Shown one piece after another: positions 61,471 through 64,000 of a stretch of 64,000 nt of DNA. The position numbers and the translations under genes were made by a program. Numbering within the stretch: the stretch's first letter is position 1; the number at the start of each line of letters is the position of its first letter. The DNA is from Zanthoxylum bungeanum (Eukaryota > Streptophyta > Magnoliopsida > Sapindales > Rutaceae): contig SKCR01041701.1 in assembly GCA_019454045.1 (NCBI GenBank), positions 1-64,000 of the forward strand, in the 5' to 3' direction. The notes beneath the pieces were generated by a model, which saw only the letters and a list, made by a program, of their open reading frames with translations, was not told where the DNA came from and ran no database searches.

Positions 61471-62124
61471 TTACAGATTAAGATCTATGTCCAATTTACG
61501 CTTCTTACCACGATCACTATCTGACCAGTTCAACTTGAAAATAATGGGGTCGATTTTTGGTTCAAAGGCTAAGATTTGGTCAATTAATTCTTCGGCCTTT
61601 GTTGCAGTCAGGAAAATATCTTGTACTGATTTTGTGACGAACTCATGTCTTTTGGCTTCCGCAAGAAATACAAACAGAAAATCGAAAAAATGATCAATGT
61701 TAAGTAATCCAATGGGCTTCCGATGAATGTTCAAGTGCGCCAATGATGCCACTGTGAATATCTCTTCAAACGTTCCGAGCCCACCTGGTAAAGCAATAAA
61801 CGCATCAGCAGTATTGACCATTTCAAGGAGTTGTTTAGACATCCCCGAGACAATGCGTTCATCCCCATTGGTTTTTCCGATGATGTGTTCGTCAGCCAAA
61901 ATTTTTGGAATGATTCCCAAAACGTGACCGCCACCCTCCTGAACGGATTTTGAAATGCTTCCCATCAATCCAAGATTGCCACCGCCATATACTAGGTGCA
62001 TATTACGTTCTGCCATGACTCTCCCCAATTCCCTTGCAGCCTCAATAAACTCTAGTTTATTACCAGAGTTGGATCCACAGAAAACACAAATTCTCTTGAC
62101 TCGCTGCTGTGAAGTTGCTTCCAT
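61471..62124 (-). CDS. LOG-like cytokinin phosphoribohydrolase family protein, intronless, active site altered
   Basis: Single uninterrupted ORF, 217 codons. Family members (LONELY GUY) hydrolyse cytokinin riboside 5'-monophosphate to the active free base. Seen here: CGSNSG (16-21), GGGNLGLMG (47-55), PGGLGTFEEIF (113-123, family PGGxGTxxE with Glu121 kept). The motif usually reading MHxRKxxM is MSKQLLEM (95-102), so the conserved Arg98, paired with Glu121 in the proposed active site, is Gln. The tail, RGKKRKLDIDLNL (205-217), joins a basic cluster to an EAR-like end. Start: ATG at 62124 (AAAATGG context). The frame extends 13 codons upstream, but only from a TTG. Length fits the family (about 210-220), but plant LOG genes usually have several introns, so this looks like a retrocopy. 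It lies on the element strand between gag remnants and the 3' LTR. The family assignment is firm; catalytic activity is doubtful. Confidence 0.9.
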   Translation of the reverse strand: MEATSQQRVKRICVFCGSNSGNKLEFIEAARELGRVMAERNMHLVYGGGNLGLMGSISKSVQEGGGHVLGIIPKILADEHIIGKTNGDERIVSGMSKQLLEMVNTADAFIALPGGLGTFEEIFTVASLAHLNIHRKPIGLLNIDHFFDFLFVFLAEAKRHEFVTKSVQDIFLTATKAEELIDQILAFEPKIDPIIFKLNWSDSDRGKKRKLDIDLNL

Positions 62125-62183
62125 TTTCTCTCTCTTATTTGGATGTTTATCTGGATGTGTCAAAGAGAGAAATGTAGAGCTGA

Positions 62184-62190
62184 ATTTATA
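62184..62190 (-). promoter_or_regulatory. TATA-like box of the LOG-like gene
   Basis: Minus strand CTATAAATTC, 60 bases upstream of the ATG, predicting a short leader of about 30-35 nt. It would let the gene be transcribed on its own rather than only as part of the retroelement RNA. Assigned from sequence only. Confidence 0.45.
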
Positions 62191-63114
62191 GATACTGAAA
62201 ATAGGTGAGTAATAGTTGCACTAGTACCTACCAAATGACAATTATTAGATGAACGTTAAAATAAATCGTGAAAAGTCAAAAAGTTTAGATCTTGTTGGCG
62301 AAAATAAAGGAAATAAAAATAGAAAAGTAAATCAATGCAATTATTAAGGCAATAGAATTGTGTACGCAATACGCCACTCGCTTAGTATAAATTCATAAGG
62401 ATGTGTCTCAAGAATTCATTCTTTATTCAGCCATCATAAATGAATTAGCTCTCTTCTTTGTGATTGCCAAACACCATTCCTTCTGTCTTAAAATGCTTCG
62501 TTTGTGCTTTTCCCTTAAAAAATAACACACAAAATTAAAAACTCTACAACATGTATACACAAAATATGAAAACAGAAATTACAACAAATTGCATGGGTTG
62601 CCTCCCTGCTAGCGCTAAATTTTTCGTCTTCAGCCAAACGTGACTGAAATCCATCTATCAAGGAGGTTTCAGCGTGGTTTTGGATGTCCGATTAAAGACA
62701 ATCCCGTGTGCGTTGCTTTTGAAGGGTCTCTTCCAACGGTAAAGTGGCAAAAAGAGTTTTGTCCCATTCAGTGCTTGTGCCACCTTTTTTTTATCTTTGT
62801 TGCTCCAATGGTTCCTGAAAAAAAAGAAAGAAAATCAGGAGGTCTCGTATGGTGCTTGACTTGGAATGGAAATTCTATTCTGTCAAGCTTCTGGTGATAT
62901 CTCTGATATATACTCCCCAATACAATGATGTTTCCCATGAATACACTGGATCTTCAATAAGTTTAGACATTAGCTCTTTCTTTTGTTCCGGTTCCACCTT
63001 TTTTTCACATATGTATTTTAGGATTTCCTCGTTCAGTTCTTTATCTGTCATCTGTGAAATGCATGCTCCATAAGTATCAACCTAAGGATGTAAAAATGAT
63101 TTTAGGTCTTTATC
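62191..63114 (-). other. Athila-like element region between gag and the LOG-like gene
   Basis: The minus strand has decayed coding frames (for example near 63095-62875, DKELNEEILKYICEKK and DPVYSWETSLYWGVY). Then comes a phrase GGGAGGCAACCC (62606-62595) in a context reading AGRQPMQFV, which I associate with the tail of Athila-type elements. No integrase or reverse transcriptase was found between gag and this tail. About 400 bp (62191-62590) just upstream of the LOG-like gene are unassigned. Confidence 0.5.
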
Positions 63115-63582
63115 CTATGATATGACTGACTCATGTAGATCTTCTTCAAACATTTGTGCAATGGAAGCTCCAAGATCTTCATTTTGAGGACACAAAATTC
63201 CATCCTCAATTTTTGGTGCAGTCGGTACAAGTAGCTCAGCTTCTTCATCCTCGTCAGAATCTGAATAATAAAAGTCAAACAGAGACTTTGCTGGTTTGGG
63301 TTCCTGAACTGATACCTCTGGTTCTTGATATTGCTCAGCTTCTTTCTCTGGTAAGGTGTCACTGTGGAACTCTTGGTACTCAAAGGCTTCGTCAGTTTCA
63401 TCTGAAAATGTTTCTTGAGGTATGTAGCTCTGGGTTTCTGTTAATTGTCTCGTTTGATCTTTCAATCTCTGAATGGATGCTGATTGTCTCTGAATACTTT
63501 CGAATTGATTCTGGAATGTTTCAAGCATTGTATCCAACTTTTCGTCTTGTTTCTTGAACCAATCTTTGAGCATGTTAATCAT
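63115..63582 (-). CDS. Athila-like gag remnant, C-terminal part (155 aa)
   Basis: Open frame from ATG (63582), with a coiled-coil-like N-terminus (MLETFQNQFESIQRQSASIQ) resembling the IQ-rich linker of Athila gag proteins, followed by an acidic segment (YYSDSDEDEEAELLVP). It ends in TAG/TGA-rich sequence at 63115. It follows the fragment 63655-63933 on the same strand and was probably one gag reading frame, now broken between them. Not recognised beyond gag-like features. Confidence 0.5.
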   Translation of the reverse strand: MINMLKDWFKKQDEKLDTMLETFQNQFESIQRQSASIQRLKDQTRQLTETQSYIPQETFSDETDEAFEYQEFHSDTLPEKEAEQYQEPEVSVQEPKPAKSLFDFYYSDSDEDEEAELLVPTAPKIEDGILCPQNEDLGASIAQMFEEDLHESVIS

Positions 63583-63654
63583 CTGATCTTCCTCCGTTGG
63601 TTCTGGTTCTTGTTGAAGATCGTAGATGGATGGTGGATAAGAAGGAAAATGTGG

Positions 63655-63933
63655 TTATGTTAAATATGCTGGCTCTTCATACCTTGATTGATTCTGATAA
63701 TTCTGCCACTCTGAAATGTATATGTATTCATCGCTCGGGTGGTTACCATCGCATATCATACATCTCCCCATTGCGTTCTGATGAGCAAATGTAGTATTGC
63801 TTGGTTCTAGCATCCAGTGATAGTTGTTGGGCTGGACAACAGGCCTCAGAAAACCGGACTGTTGCTCCCTGATTTGGGGTGTATCTTCTTCAAATAAAGA
63901 TCGTAATCTTTCTATCTCCCAATAAAGATCCAT
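63655..63933 (-). pseudogene. Athila-like gag remnant, zinc-finger part
   Basis: The frame from ATG 63933 reads MDLYWEIERLRSLFEED, then a zinc-finger-like CMICDGNHPSDE (canonical Athila gag has C-x2-C-x3-H-x4-C; here the final Cys is lost), and stops at 63655. Just upstream on the minus strand is TTTTATTTTTCAG followed by GTGGTTGAC, which looks like a splice acceptor, so an upstream exon or intron off the right edge is possible. Confidence 0.5.
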
Positions 63934-63942
63934 GTCAACCAC

Positions 63943-64000
63943 CTGAAAAATAAAAGAAGGAAATAAAAATTATAGATAAAAATAAAGAAAATTAGATACA
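63943..64000 (-). other. Window edge within the Athila-like element
   Basis: AT-rich DNA upstream of the gag fragment, possibly intron sequence ending in the acceptor noted at about 63943-63955. The rest of the element, including its 5' LTR, would lie to the right. Confidence 0.35.

Noticed and set aside
62125..62163. 13 extra codons at the N-terminus of the LOG-like ORF
   Set aside because: The extended frame begins with TTG, not ATG. The ATG at 62124 has a good context, gives the usual family length and puts residues 98 and 121 at the conventional positions.

Overview
The window is nuclear DNA of a flowering plant, almost certainly a eudicot. It is AT-rich and packed with nested LTR retrotransposons. 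It holds one ordinary host gene (an S1-group bZIP with its sucrose-control upstream ORF) and one intronless LOG-like cytokinin-enzyme gene inside a retrotransposon. Nothing bacterial or organellar was seen. The species cannot be named from the sequence alone. All assignments were made by reading the sequence and its translations; no database search was run.

Layout. 1-16252: a minus-strand Ty1/copia element (B), running off the left edge. A plus-strand relative (A, 775-11160) sits inside its internal region, and a solo LTR of the same family (Y, 14005-16073) sits inside its 5' LTR. 16253-18848: an unassigned stretch, then a different, Tat/Ogre-like LTR. 18849-24425: a minus-strand gypsy-type element (E1) with a T-rich, apparently non-coding internal region. 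24426-29502: a copia gag/protease remnant, another gypsy LTR of the E1 family and a copia-like LTR. 29503-37248: the gene island. It holds the bZIP gene (promoter about 31.74 kb, leader with three upstream ORFs, CDS 32333-32770), AT-rich intergenic DNA, two hAT-like miniature elements and a tandem-repeat block. 37249-57499: a copia LTR (D), then a minus-strand gypsy element (E2) into which a structurally complete copia element (C, 41327-51293, TSD TTTTC) has inserted. 57500-58292: a minus-strand copia remnant. 58293-64000: a minus-strand Athila-like non-autonomous element with 3' LTR, purine tracts and gag remnants, carrying the LOG-like gene between gag and the 3' LTR.

How the parts fit. The copia family with ends TGTTGG...CCAACA is present as seven LTR copies and has repeatedly inserted into itself. 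The main points of interest are: (1) a run of perfect short inverted repeats with 3-nt loops in every LTR of that copia family; (2) repeated hairpins in the gypsy LTRs with a constant TACGTA loop and unit-specific but complementary stems; (3) a LOG-like gene inside a retroelement, with the proposed catalytic Arg replaced by Gln and a C-terminal basic plus EAR-like tail; (4) a bZIP sucrose-control uORF whose stop codon is displaced downstream of the conserved peptide.
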